Assembly (NCBI RefSeq): GCF_000331005.1
Contig: NZ_AEJB01000006.1
Span: 1 to 64,000 of the forward strand
DNA length: 64,000 nucleotides
DNA from: Streptomyces turgidiscabies Car8
Lineage (GTDB): Bacteria; Actinomycetota; Actinomycetes; Streptomycetales; Streptomycetaceae
Direction of reading: 5' to 3'
The first letter of the stretch is position 1; each line of letters starts with the position of its first letter. Made by a program: the position numbers and the translations under genes. Below are positions 40,994 to 49,840 of the stretch, in pieces. The notes under the pieces are model-generated. The model was not told the DNA's origin and made no database searches. It saw nothing but the letters and a program-made list of their open reading frames with translations.

Positions 40994-41791
40994 ATGTTCA
41001 AGGCATCCACGCACAGCGGCAGGGCTTCCCGTCTCGGCCGCGCGGCGCTCGTCGCGCTCAGCGCCGGCGCACTCACCGTCGGCATCTCGACGAGCGCGTC
41101 CGCCGCGATCCTGACGCCGCTGAACGAGAACGCGGCCACCTTCCAGAAGAAGTACATGCCGCTCTTCGACTACGACTCGGACAGCTGCTTCCCCGCGGCG
41201 GCCGTCGACGCGAGCGGAAAGCTCAACGGCGGTCTCGACAACACCGGTTCGATCACCGGCGGTTGCCGGACCAACCACCTCGGCAAGGCCAACACGTACT
41301 CGCAGGGCTGGTGCAAGAACGGCTGGTGCGCGTACCTCTACGCGCTCTACTTCGAGAAGGACCAGACGCTGAACGGCGCCGACGCCTTCGGTCACCGCCA
41401 CGACTGGGAGTGCGTCCTGGTCTTCCAGAAGCAGGGCGACGAGCGGCCCAGCTACCTCGCGGCCTCCCGGCACGGCGGCTTCAGCACCCACCCGATCAAC
41501 GAGGTGCCGATGGACGGCAACCGCGTCAAGATCGTCTACCACAAGGACGGCGCGAGCACGCACGCCTTCCGCTTCGCCCAGTGGGGCGAGACCGCGGAGG
41601 CGTGGGGCGACGGCGGCTGGGACATGCCGGCCCTGGTGACCATGGAGAACATGGACAAGACGCCGCGCGACCAGCTGTGGAACTCCAAGTGGGGCAGCGC
41701 CAACTTCCCGCTGACCGGCAACTTCCAGAGCAACATCAACAAGGCCCGCGACGCCGACAGCCGGGCCGCCGCCGCCATCCCCGCGTTCTGA
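40994..41791 (+). CDS. Secreted NPP1/NLP (necrosis- and ethylene-inducing-like) protein
   Basis: This 265-residue protein has a signal peptide (cleavage near ASA, about residue 37) and a single NPP1 domain. The family heptapeptide GHRHDWE is intact, which supplies the metal-binding and cytolytic residues of NLP proteins. Cys pairs (SDSCFPAAA, GGCRTNH, GWCKNGWC) are conserved. NLPs of plant pathogens bind sphingolipids of plant membranes; in saprophytic Streptomyces the target is unknown. ATG 40994 follows GTGGAGAG. It sits beside the GH64 and STAND genes and may belong with them to an eukaryote-facing secretome, which is inferred. Confidence 0.9.
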   Translation: MFKASTHSGRASRLGRAALVALSAGALTVGISTSASAAILTPLNENAATFQKKYMPLFDYDSDSCFPAAAVDASGKLNGGLDNTGSITGGCRTNHLGKANTYSQGWCKNGWCAYLYALYFEKDQTLNGADAFGHRHDWECVLVFQKQGDERPSYLAASRHGGFSTHPINEVPMDGNRVKIVYHKDGASTHAFRFAQWGETAEAWGDGGWDMPALVTMENMDKTPRDQLWNSKWGSANFPLTGNFQSNINKARDADSRAAAAIPAF

Positions 41792-41934
41792 CACCCGAGT
41801 TCGTGACGTCCGGGTTCGTGACACCCGGGCCGTCCTGAGCAGCCGCCGGTGGGACCAATGCTCCCCCGCCCCGTCCCACCGGCGGCACCCCCTCGTCCCT
41901 GTCCGGCTCCCGGCCACGGGCATACGCTGCCCCC

Positions 41935-43179
41935 GTGACCTCTCCCGCAGCCCGCACCGCGCTCGACCTCACCGCCGACCTGCCGGCCCCGGCGCTGGAG
42001 GACCTCTACCGCGACCTGCACCGCCACCCCGAACTGTCCCTCGCGGAACACCGCACGGCGGGCCTGCTGGCCGGGTCCCTCCGCGCATCCGGGTACGAGA
42101 CGACGGAGGGCGTCGGCGGCACCGGTGTCGTGGGCGTCCTGCGCAACGGCGACGGCCCGACGGTCCTGCTCCGCGCCGACCTGGACGCGCTCCCCGTCCC
42201 CGAGGAGACCGGCCTCCCGTACGCCTCCACCGTCCCCGGCGTGATGCACGCCTGCGGCCACGACCTGCACGTGACCTGGCTGGCCGGCGCCGCCGAGGCC
42301 CTGTCGGCGGGCCGGGACACCTGGAACGGCGCGCTTGTGCTGGTCGGCCAGCCCGGCGAGGAGACCGGCGAGGGCGCGCGGGCGATGCTGGCGGACGGCC
42401 TCTACGACCGTTTCCCGCGCCCGGACGCCCTGCTTGCGCAGCACGCGGCGCCCGGCCCGGCCGGCCTCTACCCGCACGTCCCGGGCCTGATCATGTCGGC
42501 CTCGACGGACGTCGACGTGATCGTGCACGGCCGGGGCGGTCACGGCTCCCGCCCGGAGACGACGGTCGACCCGGTGGTGACGGCCGCCTACCTCGTCACA
42601 CGGCTCCAGTCGGTCGTCTCGCGCGAGATCGCGGCCCGCGACTCCGCCGTCCTGACGGTCGGGGTGATCGAGGCGGGCACCCGGCACAACATCATCCCGG
42701 CGACGGCCCGTATCGCCCTGAACCTGCGCACCCAGTCCGACGACGTACGGGACCGCATGCTGGCCGCGATCAGGCGTATCGCCCAGGGCGAGTGCCTGGC
42801 GGCGGGCTGCCCGAGCGAGCCGGAGATCCACGTCGGCGCGACCTTCCCGCTGACCGTCAACGACGCGACGCTCGACGAGCGGGTGGCCTCGGTCCACCGT
42901 GAGGTGTTCGGCGCGGGCACGGTCTTCGACCCCGGGCCCGCCATGGGCAGCGAGGACTTCGCCCACCTGGCGACGGACCAACTCCCTTACTCCTACTGGT
43001 TCGTGACGACCACACCGGGCGAGGTGTGGAACGCGGCGGAGGGCGGCGACGACCTGATGGCGAAGCTCGCGGCGGTCCCGAGCAACCACAGCCCCCTGTT
43101 CGCACCGGACCTCTCGACGGTCGCGCCGGGGGTACGGACGCTGGTCTCGGGTGCGCTGGCGGTGCTGTCGGCGACCTAG
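41935..43179 (+). CDS. M20-family amidohydrolase
   Basis: This 414-residue cytosolic M20D metallohydrolase (hippurate/IAA-amino-acid hydrolase type) has the pattern DLHRHPELSLAE, LRADLDALPVPEETGLPYAS and VMHACGHDLHVTW, in which His, Asp and Glu bind the metals. QPGEETGEGARAML contains the catalytic Glu. GHGSRPETTVDPVV comes from the dimerisation domain. It cleaves an N-acyl or amide bond of an unidentified amino-acid conjugate. GTG 41935 is the first codon consistent with the family. No pathway partners lie beside it. Confidence 0.9.
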   Translation: MTSPAARTALDLTADLPAPALEDLYRDLHRHPELSLAEHRTAGLLAGSLRASGYETTEGVGGTGVVGVLRNGDGPTVLLRADLDALPVPEETGLPYASTVPGVMHACGHDLHVTWLAGAAEALSAGRDTWNGALVLVGQPGEETGEGARAMLADGLYDRFPRPDALLAQHAAPGPAGLYPHVPGLIMSASTDVDVIVHGRGGHGSRPETTVDPVVTAAYLVTRLQSVVSREIAARDSAVLTVGVIEAGTRHNIIPATARIALNLRTQSDDVRDRMLAAIRRIAQGECLAAGCPSEPEIHVGATFPLTVNDATLDERVASVHREVFGAGTVFDPGPAMGSEDFAHLATDQLPYSYWFVTTTPGEVWNAAEGGDDLMAKLAAVPSNHSPLFAPDLSTVAPGVRTLVSGALAVLSAT

Positions 43180-43189
43180 AACCCGCCCA

Positions 43190-43210
43190 GGACCGGCCGA
43201 GGACCGGTCC
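43190..43210. terminator. Short hairpin between convergent genes
   Basis: GGACCGG (43190-43196) pairs with CCGGTCC (43204-43210) in the 40-base gap between two convergent stops. Confidence 0.45.
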
Positions 43211-43219
43211 GGATGCTGT

Positions 43220-44656
43220 CTAACCCGGCACGTGCTGGGCGGTCCGCGCCGCCCTCGCCGGCCTCGCGGGCTCCCCGAGCCTCTCCAGCTGCCGCTCGGC
43301 ATGCCGTACGGCACCTTCGCGCCGGCCGGGCACGCGACGCCGCAACTCGACGACCACCGGCCCCAGTTCACGCGCGTCGGCGCTCTCACCGAGGCTCGTC
43401 CACTGGTGGTGGGCCCGGTCCACGGCAGCCTCGACAGCGGGCGCGTCCGGCGCCTGCCCGGCGCTGAGCCGCGTACCGGCGACGGTCAGCCACGCCCGGC
43501 AGCTCCGGGCCGGATCCCCGGCGAACATCGCGAGATCGGCCCGGACCTCGGTCCAGTGCAACGCCTCCTCGGAACCGGGCCCGTGCTCCCGAAAGGCGGC
43601 CTGCTCCCACTGGGCGGCGAACGCGTCGGCGTCACCGTGCTGTCCGGCCTGGACGGCGGAGGTGATGAAGGAGTGCGGGTCGGTGCCGTTCCCGGCTCCG
43701 GCTCGGCGTGGTGATTCCTCGGCTCCGGTAGGCATGCCCGGCCCGTCCGGTGCCTGTTCGGCTCCGGCCCACATCTCCAGCCCGTCCGGTGCCTGTTCGG
43801 CTCCGGCCGGCATCTCCAGCCCGTCCGGGGCCTGTTGAGCGCCGGTCCGCATTTCCAGCCCGTCCGGCGTTTGAGGACGAGCGCGTTCAGCGCGAACCGG
43901 GGGTCTGGGGGCGGAGCCCCCAGGTACGGATGGGACGGGTAGGGGCGGCGGGGGCGAAACCGGCCCGGCGCTCCCCGCAGCCGCCCCGGCCAACGCGTCC
44001 CAGGCCAGCACCACATCCCCGTAAGCCGCGCCCTCCGACGACAACCGCCCGAGCGCCTGCTGATGCAACTGCCCGGCAGCAGGCCGGTGCCCGCTGCGCA
44101 GAATCGTCGCGACCGTCTTCATGTACGTCGGTACGGCCACCGCCCGCCGGGGCGGCGGCGGAGCGACCCTCCCGTACACGCTCACCCCACGCCCCGCGGC
44201 GAACGCCCGCCCCGTGACGTACTGCCACGCGGCGGCGTCGGCGTGCAGGTCGAGGAAGAGCGTCGTCGTCCCCGGCGCCCGCAACCGCAGCTCCTCGGCG
44301 ATCCAGTGCCAGGGGAACGCGGTGTAGCGGACCGTCGCGGGGGTCGTACGGGCCAGGGCGAGATGTGGAAGGTGCTGTTTGCGGTCGAGTTGGAGCTGCC
44401 CGGTGAGGAAGACGGTGAGCGGCCCGGGGGTCACCGCGGCGGCGCGCAGCCGGGTCAGCACGGCCTGCGGCTCCAGCGGGTCGGCGAGTTCGACGACGTT
44501 CGCCGTGTCGGTGCCGGCCAGCACGGCGGGGGCGACGGCGGCGAGGACGGGCAGCACGGACGCCGCGTCCACGAGACATCCCTTGCCCACGGGCGAGGCG
44601 GCGAGCAGCAGCGCGGTTCCGGTCGTCGAGCCGGGCGAACCCGTTGATCCGGCCAT
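43220..44656 (-). CDS. Hypothetical protein with a 13-residue repeat insert
   Basis: This 478-residue protein has three parts. The N-terminal part of about 200 residues looks like a caspase/TIR-less signalling or hydrolase-like alpha/beta fold (TGTALLLAASPVGKGCLVDA, TVFLTGQLQ, TTTLFLDLHADAAAW). The middle is a low-complexity stretch. The C-terminal helical, TPR-like part is about residues 340-460 (HSFITSAVQAGQHGDADAFA). The middle has four 13-residue units of the form APDGLEM-x-x-GAEQ, encoded by a 39-bp tandem repeat merging into a Streptomyces dispersed repeat. ATG 44656 follows GAGGGGAGGG. I do not recognise the family with certainty. Confidence 0.6.
   Translation of the reverse strand: MAGSTGSPGSTTGTALLLAASPVGKGCLVDAASVLPVLAAVAPAVLAGTDTANVVELADPLEPQAVLTRLRAAAVTPGPLTVFLTGQLQLDRKQHLPHLALARTTPATVRYTAFPWHWIAEELRLRAPGTTTLFLDLHADAAAWQYVTGRAFAAGRGVSVYGRVAPPPPRRAVAVPTYMKTVATILRSGHRPAAGQLHQQALGRLSSEGAAYGDVVLAWDALAGAAAGSAGPVSPPPPLPVPSVPGGSAPRPPVRAERARPQTPDGLEMRTGAQQAPDGLEMPAGAEQAPDGLEMWAGAEQAPDGPGMPTGAEESPRRAGAGNGTDPHSFITSAVQAGQHGDADAFAAQWEQAAFREHGPGSEEALHWTEVRADLAMFAGDPARSCRAWLTVAGTRLSAGQAPDAPAVEAAVDRAHHQWTSLGESADARELGPVVVELRRRVPGRREGAVRHAERQLERLGEPARPARAARTAQHVPG
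43734..43870 (+). repeat. 39-bp tandem repeat inside a coding region
   Basis: CAGCCCGTCCGG anchors recur at 43778, 43817 and 43856 (period 39), and a diverged copy starts near 43739. The period is a multiple of three, so the coding frame is kept and gives 13-residue units. Confidence 0.8.
43851..43959 (+). repeat. Streptomyces dispersed repeat (REP-like) with hairpin
   Basis: The stretch from ATTTCCAGCCCGTCCGGCGT (continuing TTGAGGACGAGCGC) to a GGGTAGGGGCGGCGGGGGCG end resembles a repeat I recall as common between Streptomyces genes. Its core hairpin is CTGGGGGC-GGA-GCCCCCAG (43905-43923). Here it lies within an open reading frame, which is unusual. Confidence 0.6.
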
Positions 44657-44764
44657 GGTCCCTCCCCTCACGTCGGTCACGCCTAGACAGCACCGTAACC
44701 GGTGCGACTGCGAAGGGGGATTGGCGGGGGATCGACGGGGGATCGACGGTACGGCTATGGCCGC

Positions 44765-46057
44765 CTATGGACGGCTTGTACCGGAGACAGGGTCTCCCGC
44801 CCGCACGGCGAACACCGTCGTGTCGTCGGCGAGACGCCCCCCGCTGTGCCGGAGCGTGCCGTCCCGGACGAACGCCACCAGTCGCTGCGGGTCGGCGGTG
44901 CGCGGATCGGCGGCGACGGCGTCGGCGACGCGTTCGCGCAGCGGGAAGAACGTGCCGTCGGCGTCCCGGGCCTCGGTGACGCCGTCGGTGACGAGGAGCA
45001 GGGTCTCCGTGGCTCCGAGCGGCACCCGGACCACGGACGCCAGCCCGCCGTCGCCGGGGGTCAACTCGCTGAGCCCGAGCGGAAGTCCGTCCCCCGGCGG
45101 CAGGCTCCGTACGCCGTCGGGTGACACGATCAGGGAAGGCTCGTGCCCGAAGTTGACGACCTCGACCTCGCTCTCGGCGACGAGCCCGCCGGCCGTCGCC
45201 CGCCGCTCCTCGGGGAAGCCGATGAGGACGGCGGTGGCGAACCGGTCCCCCTCGTCACGCCCGCCCTTGTCCCGGCCGCCCTTGTCGCGGTCACCCTTGT
45301 CCCGATCACCCGCGTCCTGTTCACCCTCGTCCTCGTCCCCCTCACGGCCGAGGGCGGCCCGGTAGCGGACGTGCCGCAGCATCCGTACCTCCAGGCGTTC
45401 CGCGACGGTCGCGAGTGACGGTTCGTGGTACGCGGACTCCCGGAACGTGCTGAGCAGGGCCGCCGCCGCCTCCACCGCGTCGAGCCCCTTGCCCTGTACG
45501 TCACCGATGAGGACCCGGGTGCCGTGCGGGCCGGGCTGGATGTCGTAGAAGTCGCCGCCGACCCGGGCGACGGCGTCGGCGGCGAGATACACCGCCGCGT
45601 GGTCGAGGCCGCCCCAGCCCGGCGGCAGCGGGCGCAGCACCGTACGTCGGGTGGTCTCGACGACGTCCCGCATGTGCAGCATGCGCCGCTCACCGCGCAC
45701 CCGGACCATGCAGGCGAGGACGGCGAGCAGCCCGCCGATGCCGACGAGGATGAAGTCGGGCAGCCCGGTCTGGTACTGGTGGGGCCAGGCACCGTCGACG
45801 AAGACGTAGGTACCGAGGGACAGGACGGCGAAGGCGACGGTCCCGGCGACCCGGCAGAGCGCGGCGGCGATCCCGGGGACCAGCACGATCCAGGAGATGA
45901 TCCGGAACTCGCCGGTGGTGTTCCAGTCGAGGACCGCGATCACGACGAGCAGCACCAGGGGCGGCACCCAGCCGACCCGGCGCCCGGCGAGGACGGGCGA
46001 CGAGAAGGCGGGACCCTCGTCCGTACCCACCGGACCCACTGGGCCCACCGGCTTCAT
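44765..46057 (-). CDS. Membrane PP2C-type phosphatase (SpoIIE/RsbU domain)
   Basis: This protein of about 430 residues has four membrane spans in residues 20-130 (WVPPLVLLVVIAVLDWNT). A SpoIIE-type PP2C domain follows: ADAVARVGGDFYDI, LIGDVQGKGLDAVEAAA, LVTDGVTEARD, DDTTVFAVR, with the metal-binding Asp residues in place. These enzymes dephosphorylate anti-anti-sigma factors to switch stress sigma factors on. A short tandem insert of GDRDKGGRD units (encoded near 45255-45330) interrupts the domain at a loop. The start is uncertain: ATG 46057 is used, while ATG 46171 is in frame but overlaps the divergent gene's ATG at 46170. No anti-sigma or STAS gene is adjacent. Confidence 0.85.
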   Translation of the reverse strand: MKPVGPVGPVGTDEGPAFSSPVLAGRRVGWVPPLVLLVVIAVLDWNTTGEFRIISWIVLVPGIAAALCRVAGTVAFAVLSLGTYVFVDGAWPHQYQTGLPDFILVGIGGLLAVLACMVRVRGERRMLHMRDVVETTRRTVLRPLPPGWGGLDHAAVYLAADAVARVGGDFYDIQPGPHGTRVLIGDVQGKGLDAVEAAAALLSTFRESAYHEPSLATVAERLEVRMLRHVRYRAALGREGDEDEGEQDAGDRDKGDRDKGGRDKGGRDEGDRFATAVLIGFPEERRATAGGLVAESEVEVVNFGHEPSLIVSPDGVRSLPPGDGLPLGLSELTPGDGGLASVVRVPLGATETLLLVTDGVTEARDADGTFFPLRERVADAVAADPRTADPQRLVAFVRDGTLRHSGGRLADDTTVFAVRAGDPVSGTSRP

Positions 46058-46169
46058 GGAATTCAGCGAAACACGGGCGGCCCCCGCTGTCGACTTGCCG
46101 GTCGACTTGCCAGGGGACCTCTCCAGGTGTGCTCTGGAGGGCGGGGGCGAGGAGAGAGGAACGACTCTC

Positions 46170-46601
46170 ATGGCTCAGGCAACGTCCGGCATCCCCGGCA
46201 AGGCCGGGACTCCCGACATCTTCAGCGCGCGGGCCCACCTGGCCGCGAACCGGGTCCTGCCCGTCGTACTCGGGCTGGTCTACGGCTTCTGGGCCGCGGC
46301 CAACCGGCGCGGCGGCGGTCCCATCACCGGCTGGAACGTCCTGTTCGGCTTCGTGAGCGCGCTGGCGTTCATGGTGGTCCTCATGGGCGTACAGGCGGTG
46401 GCGCCGCGACTTCGGCGCGAGTTGCACGCGATGACCTGGGGCGCGTTCGCCGGGGTCGCGTTCGGGTTCATCTACAGCCAGACCGGGGCGAGTGTGCTGC
46501 GGTCGGTCGGGAACTCGCTGGTGGTCGCGGCGTCCGTGACCGCGGTGCTGTTCTATCGCTACTACACGCACGAGGACGCGGCCGGTCACCGGGTCAGCTG
46601 A
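46170..46601 (+). CDS. Four-span membrane protein
   Basis: This 143-residue protein has four predicted spans (RVLPVVLGLVYGFWAAANR, WNVLFGFVSALAFMVVLMG, and two more). Its ATG at 46170 has GGAGAGAGG upstream. It resembles small Streptomyces membrane proteins without known function. It is divergent from the PP2C phosphatase. Confidence 0.7.
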   Translation: MAQATSGIPGKAGTPDIFSARAHLAANRVLPVVLGLVYGFWAAANRRGGGPITGWNVLFGFVSALAFMVVLMGVQAVAPRLRRELHAMTWGAFAGVAFGFIYSQTGASVLRSVGNSLVVAASVTAVLFYRYYTHEDAAGHRVS

Positions 46602-46611
46602 CCCGATGACC

Positions 46612-46635
46612 GGGTGATCGGGTGATCGGGTGATC
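46612..46635 (+). repeat. 8-bp tandem repeat
   Basis: Three copies of GGGTGATC lie between convergent genes, resembling the array at 20871-20910. Confidence 0.75.
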
Positions 46636-46656
46636 GGCTCGTCTGATCAGCTCGTC

Positions 46657-47103
46657 TCAGCCGAAGGTGACGTTCCAGTTGAAGCTGAACGTTCCGGAGG
46701 CGCTCCAGTGGCCGTCGTCCTTCCACTCCGGGCACGGGTCGGTGCAGGTCGGCACCGACCGGTGCCCGGTGTCGATGTAGACGGCGCTCGCCCAGGCGTT
46801 GACGCCGGGCAGCCAGTACCAGTACGGGTTCCCGCGCACGGTCTGCCCGAGGACCGAGCACTCGACGCGCCCGTGGCTGCCCGGGGCGAGCCGTGCGACG
46901 ACGCGCGAGTCGGTGGTCGGCTGCTGCCGCAGGTTCAGCTCGCCGGCGGAGACGACGGTGCCCCGGACCCCGGAGCGGTCGGAGCCGTGAGAGCCGTGGG
47001 AGCCCGCAGGCGCGGCGGCCATCGCCGTACCGACGGGCACGGCCAGGAGTCCGCCGGTGAACAGGGCCGCGGTCAGGGTCCGCAGAGCCGGGGTGGTGCG
47101 CAT
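46657..47103 (-). CDS. Secreted SH3-like domain protein
   Basis: This 148-residue protein has a signal peptide (cleavage near AMA, about residue 29) and a Gly/Ser/His stretch. A bacterial SH3-like domain follows (VVSAGELNLRQQPTTDSRVV, LAPGSHGRVECSVLGQTVRG, YWYWL). The C-terminal tail has one Cys pair (CTDPC) and repeated aromatic residues (HWSASGTFSFNWNVTFG). SH3-like domains in secreted actinobacterial proteins bind peptidoglycan stems or other peptides. ATG 47103 follows GGAGG. No catalytic domain is fused. Confidence 0.8.
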   Translation of the reverse strand: MRTTPALRTLTAALFTGGLLAVPVGTAMAAAPAGSHGSHGSDRSGVRGTVVSAGELNLRQQPTTDSRVVARLAPGSHGRVECSVLGQTVRGNPYWYWLPGVNAWASAVYIDTGHRSVPTCTDPCPEWKDDGHWSASGTFSFNWNVTFG

Positions 47104-47281
47104 AGGTGCCTCCTCATCCCCGAAACCCCCCGTGTCGCCCGATGTCTCCCTCTCCCCAAAACCAGGAAACACCCGTTCGGGTGAACGCTCCACCGGAGGC
47201 TCCCCCGCCGAGGCTTGTCCCGCACGCCCATATGCAGTCAACCGGCTCGCGCTCCCGGCCCCCGGGCCCTTGCCTGGAGGG

Positions 47282-48220
47282 GTGACCCACCGTCTCCGGA
47301 GCGCCCTGTCGGCCGTCCTCATCGCCCTCGCGTGCTTCCTGCTGCCCTTCGGCGCGCTCTCGGCCTGGGCGGCGTACGGGCTCGCCGACACCGACCGTTA
47401 CGTCACCACGATGGCGCCGCTCGCCCAGAACCCGTACGTCCAGGACGCCATCGCGGACAACGTCGGCGCCGGGATCGTGCACGCCGTCGACGTCGGCCCG
47501 CTCGAAGGCACCGTCAACCACTTCGTGCAGGACGCGGTGCACTCGTTCACCCGCACCGAGGCGTTCCGCACGGCCTGGGACACGGCGAACCGCGCCACCC
47601 ACGAGGCCGTGCTGCGCGCCCTGCGGAACGACCCCGACAGGCAGCGCCCCTACGGCCGTTACGGCGGCGAGGCAGCCGTCACCATCGACCTCGCGCCCGT
47701 CACCGCCCAGGTCAAGCGGCAACTCACCGTCGACCACGTGCCGTTGGCGAGCCGTATCCCCGTCGCGCACACCGAGGTCGCGGTCCTGCCCGCGCAGGAT
47801 CTCGTGCCGCTCCGGAAGGGTTTTCGCGTGCTCGAAGTCGCCGGTTTCTGGCTTCCGGTGGCGGCCGGCGTCCTCGCCGTCGCCGGGATCGCCCTCGCCG
47901 TCCGGCGCCGCCGGGCGATCACGGCGACCGCTCTCGGCACGGCCCTCGGCGGGGCTCTGCTGGGCGTCGCGCTGGCTGTCGCCCGCCGTCTCACCCTCAC
48001 CGACCTGCCACCGGGCGTCTCCGCACCCGCCGCCGGCGCCGTCTACGACGCCCTGACGGCCACCCTCCGTACCGTCTCCTGGCTACTCCTCGCCCTCGGC
48101 CTCGTCGTGGCCCTCGGCATGTGGATCACGCAGCGCTACGCCCCCGCCGCGCGATCGCGGCGAGCGTCCGCACCGCCCGTACCAACACCCCTTCCGGAAC
48201 CGACGCAAGCCCAAGTCTGA
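47282..48220 (+). CDS. Multi-span membrane protein with a replaced C-terminus
   Basis: This 312-residue protein has one N-terminal span, a roughly 170-residue extracytoplasmic region (DTDRYVTTMAPLAQNPYVQD) and three or four C-terminal spans (VAAGVLAVAGIALAVRRRRA and others). It resembles Streptomyces membrane proteins of unknown function. The last 30 residues (YAPAARSRRASAPPVPTPLP) are read from DNA identical to the antisense of the MocR gene end. The C-terminus is therefore set by the 161-bp repeat copy into which the gene runs. GTG 47282 has CTGGAGG just upstream. Confidence 0.75.
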   Translation: MTHRLRSALSAVLIALACFLLPFGALSAWAAYGLADTDRYVTTMAPLAQNPYVQDAIADNVGAGIVHAVDVGPLEGTVNHFVQDAVHSFTRTEAFRTAWDTANRATHEAVLRALRNDPDRQRPYGRYGGEAAVTIDLAPVTAQVKRQLTVDHVPLASRIPVAHTEVAVLPAQDLVPLRKGFRVLEVAGFWLPVAAGVLAVAGIALAVRRRRAITATALGTALGGALLGVALAVARRLTLTDLPPGVSAPAAGAVYDALTATLRTVSWLLLALGLVVALGMWITQRYAPAARSRRASAPPVPTPLPEPTQAQV

Positions 48221-48603
48221 CGGCATCCGACACCCGCTGCGGACCCACGGCGAAGGCGTTTCCCGGCGTGAGACCCGAAACGTGAATCACGTAGCGCTAC
48301 GCCCCCGCCGCGCGATCGCGGCGAGCATCCGCACCGCCCGTACCAACACCCCTTCCGGAACCGACGCAAGCCCAAGTCTGACGGCATCCGACACCCGCTG
48401 CGGGCCCACGGCGAAGGCACCCCCCGACCTGAGACCCGAAACGTGAATCACGTAGCGCTACGCCCCCGCCGCGCGATCGCGGCGAGCGTCCCCAACGCCC
48501 GTACCAACACCCCTTCCGGAACCGACGCAAGCCCAAGTCTGACGGCATCCGGCACCCGCTGCGGGCCCACGGCGAAGGCGTTTCCCGGCGTGATGGCGAT
48601 GCC
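48121..48603 (+). repeat. 161-bp sequence in three tandem copies
   Basis: Copies span 48121-48281, 48282-48442 and 48443-48603. They share the GCGCTACGCCCCCGCC start and the CTTCCGGAACCGACGCAAGC core and are nearly identical. Copy 3 is the functional 3' end of the MocR gene and copy 1 forms the 3' end of the membrane-protein gene. A small difference (a C-rich stretch at 48420-48428) marks copy 2. Confidence 0.9.
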
Positions 48604-49815
48604 GTGCGCCGCCGCCGCTGCCGTGAAGGTGTCCGCCCGCCAGGACGCGGGCAGCTCCCACCACGCGTAGTAGGCGCGCGGATCGGACCGGACGGCGCCG
48701 CCGAAGTCCGCCAACTCCCGTGCCAGCAACCGCTGTCTACGCGCCGCGTCCGCCCGCTTGGCGGCCACGAGGCGCGTCACGGTCCCGTCCTCGACCCACC
48801 GCACACCTGCCTCCAGCGCGAACCTCCCCGCGCTCCACCCACCCGACCGCACAGCCGTCGCGACGGCTTCCGCCCGGTCCGGCGGGACGACGAGAAAGCC
48901 CACGGTGAGCCCGGGCGCGACCCGCTTGGACAACCCGTCGACGACATGGGCCAGTTCGGGGACAAGGGCGGCGAGAGGCTCTCCTGCGGCGGCCGTCTCC
49001 GAGCCTGCGAGGAACGACCAGATCCGGTCCTCCACCACCGGCACGCCCAACTCCCGCACCACACCCGCGAGTTCATGCTTCCGCTGCTCACCCATCGTCA
49101 CCGACGTCGGGTTGTGCAGCGTCGGCTGGACGTACAGCGCGGACAGGGGAGCGGCGCGGTGGGCGGCGGCGAGGGCGTCCGGACGCAGACCGTCCTGGTC
49201 CATGGCCAGCGGGACGAGGGTGATGCCGAGGCGGGCGGCGATCTCCTTGACCAGCGGATATGTCAGCGCCTCGACGCCGACCCGGCCCCCCGGCCGGACC
49301 AGGGAGGCGAGGGCGGCGGCGATCGACTGCCGGGCGTTGCCCGTGAACAGGACGCCGTCGGGGTCGGGCCGCCAGCCCGGGGTCGCGAGCAGCCGGGCGA
49401 CCGCCGACCTGGCCTCGGCGGTACCGGTGGCGGGCGCCGGGCGGAGCGCCTCGGTGAGCACGTCTGGGCGCAGAAGGGGCGCCAGGGCCGGGGCGAGCAG
49501 CTCCGACTGGCCGGGCGCGGAAGGGTAGTTGAGCTCCAGGTTGACCGCCGTGGCCTCGGTGTTCACCGCCGGCTCGGCGAGCGCCCGCCCGGCCGGTGCG
49601 TGCGGTGCGGCCCGGACGAACGTGCCGCGCCCGACCTCTCCGACGACCAGCCCGCGCCGCACCAGTTCGCCGTACACGCGCCCGGCCGTCGAGCCCGCGA
49701 TACCGCGCCGGCGCGCGAACGCCCGTTGCGGAGGCAGCCGTTCGCCGGGGCGGAGCCGTCCGGTGACGATGTCGTCGGCTATGCGGTCGGCGAGGCGTCG
49801 ATAGTCGTCGTCCAT
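48448..49815 (-). CDS. MocR-family regulator (GntR HTH fused to aminotransferase fold)
   Basis: This 455-residue protein has an N-terminal GntR winged HTH (about 5-72: RIADDIVTGRLRPGERLPPQ, then AFARRRGIAGSTAGRVYGEL). A class I aminotransferase-like PLP domain follows, with the probable PLP lysine in the GLSKRVAPGL segment near residue 300 and with YVQPTLHNPTSVTM. MocR proteins bind PLP or an amino-compound adduct and often control a divergent gene by binding direct repeats. Two ATTGCACCGAG repeats lie between this gene and the divergent hydrolase. ATG 49815 is consistent with the family. Its 3' end is triplicated in the adjoining DNA. Confidence 0.92.
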   Translation of the reverse strand: MDDDYRRLADRIADDIVTGRLRPGERLPPQRAFARRRGIAGSTAGRVYGELVRRGLVVGEVGRGTFVRAAPHAPAGRALAEPAVNTEATAVNLELNYPSAPGQSELLAPALAPLLRPDVLTEALRPAPATGTAEARSAVARLLATPGWRPDPDGVLFTGNARQSIAAALASLVRPGGRVGVEALTYPLVKEIAARLGITLVPLAMDQDGLRPDALAAAHRAAPLSALYVQPTLHNPTSVTMGEQRKHELAGVVRELGVPVVEDRIWSFLAGSETAAAGEPLAALVPELAHVVDGLSKRVAPGLTVGFLVVPPDRAEAVATAVRSGGWSAGRFALEAGVRWVEDGTVTRLVAAKRADAARRQRLLARELADFGGAVRSDPRAYYAWWELPASWRADTFTAAAAAHGIAITPGNAFAVGPQRVPDAVRLGLASVPEGVLVRALGTLAAIARRGRSAT

Positions 49816-49840
49816 GTGTCCCCCGTACCCGTTCCCTTAC

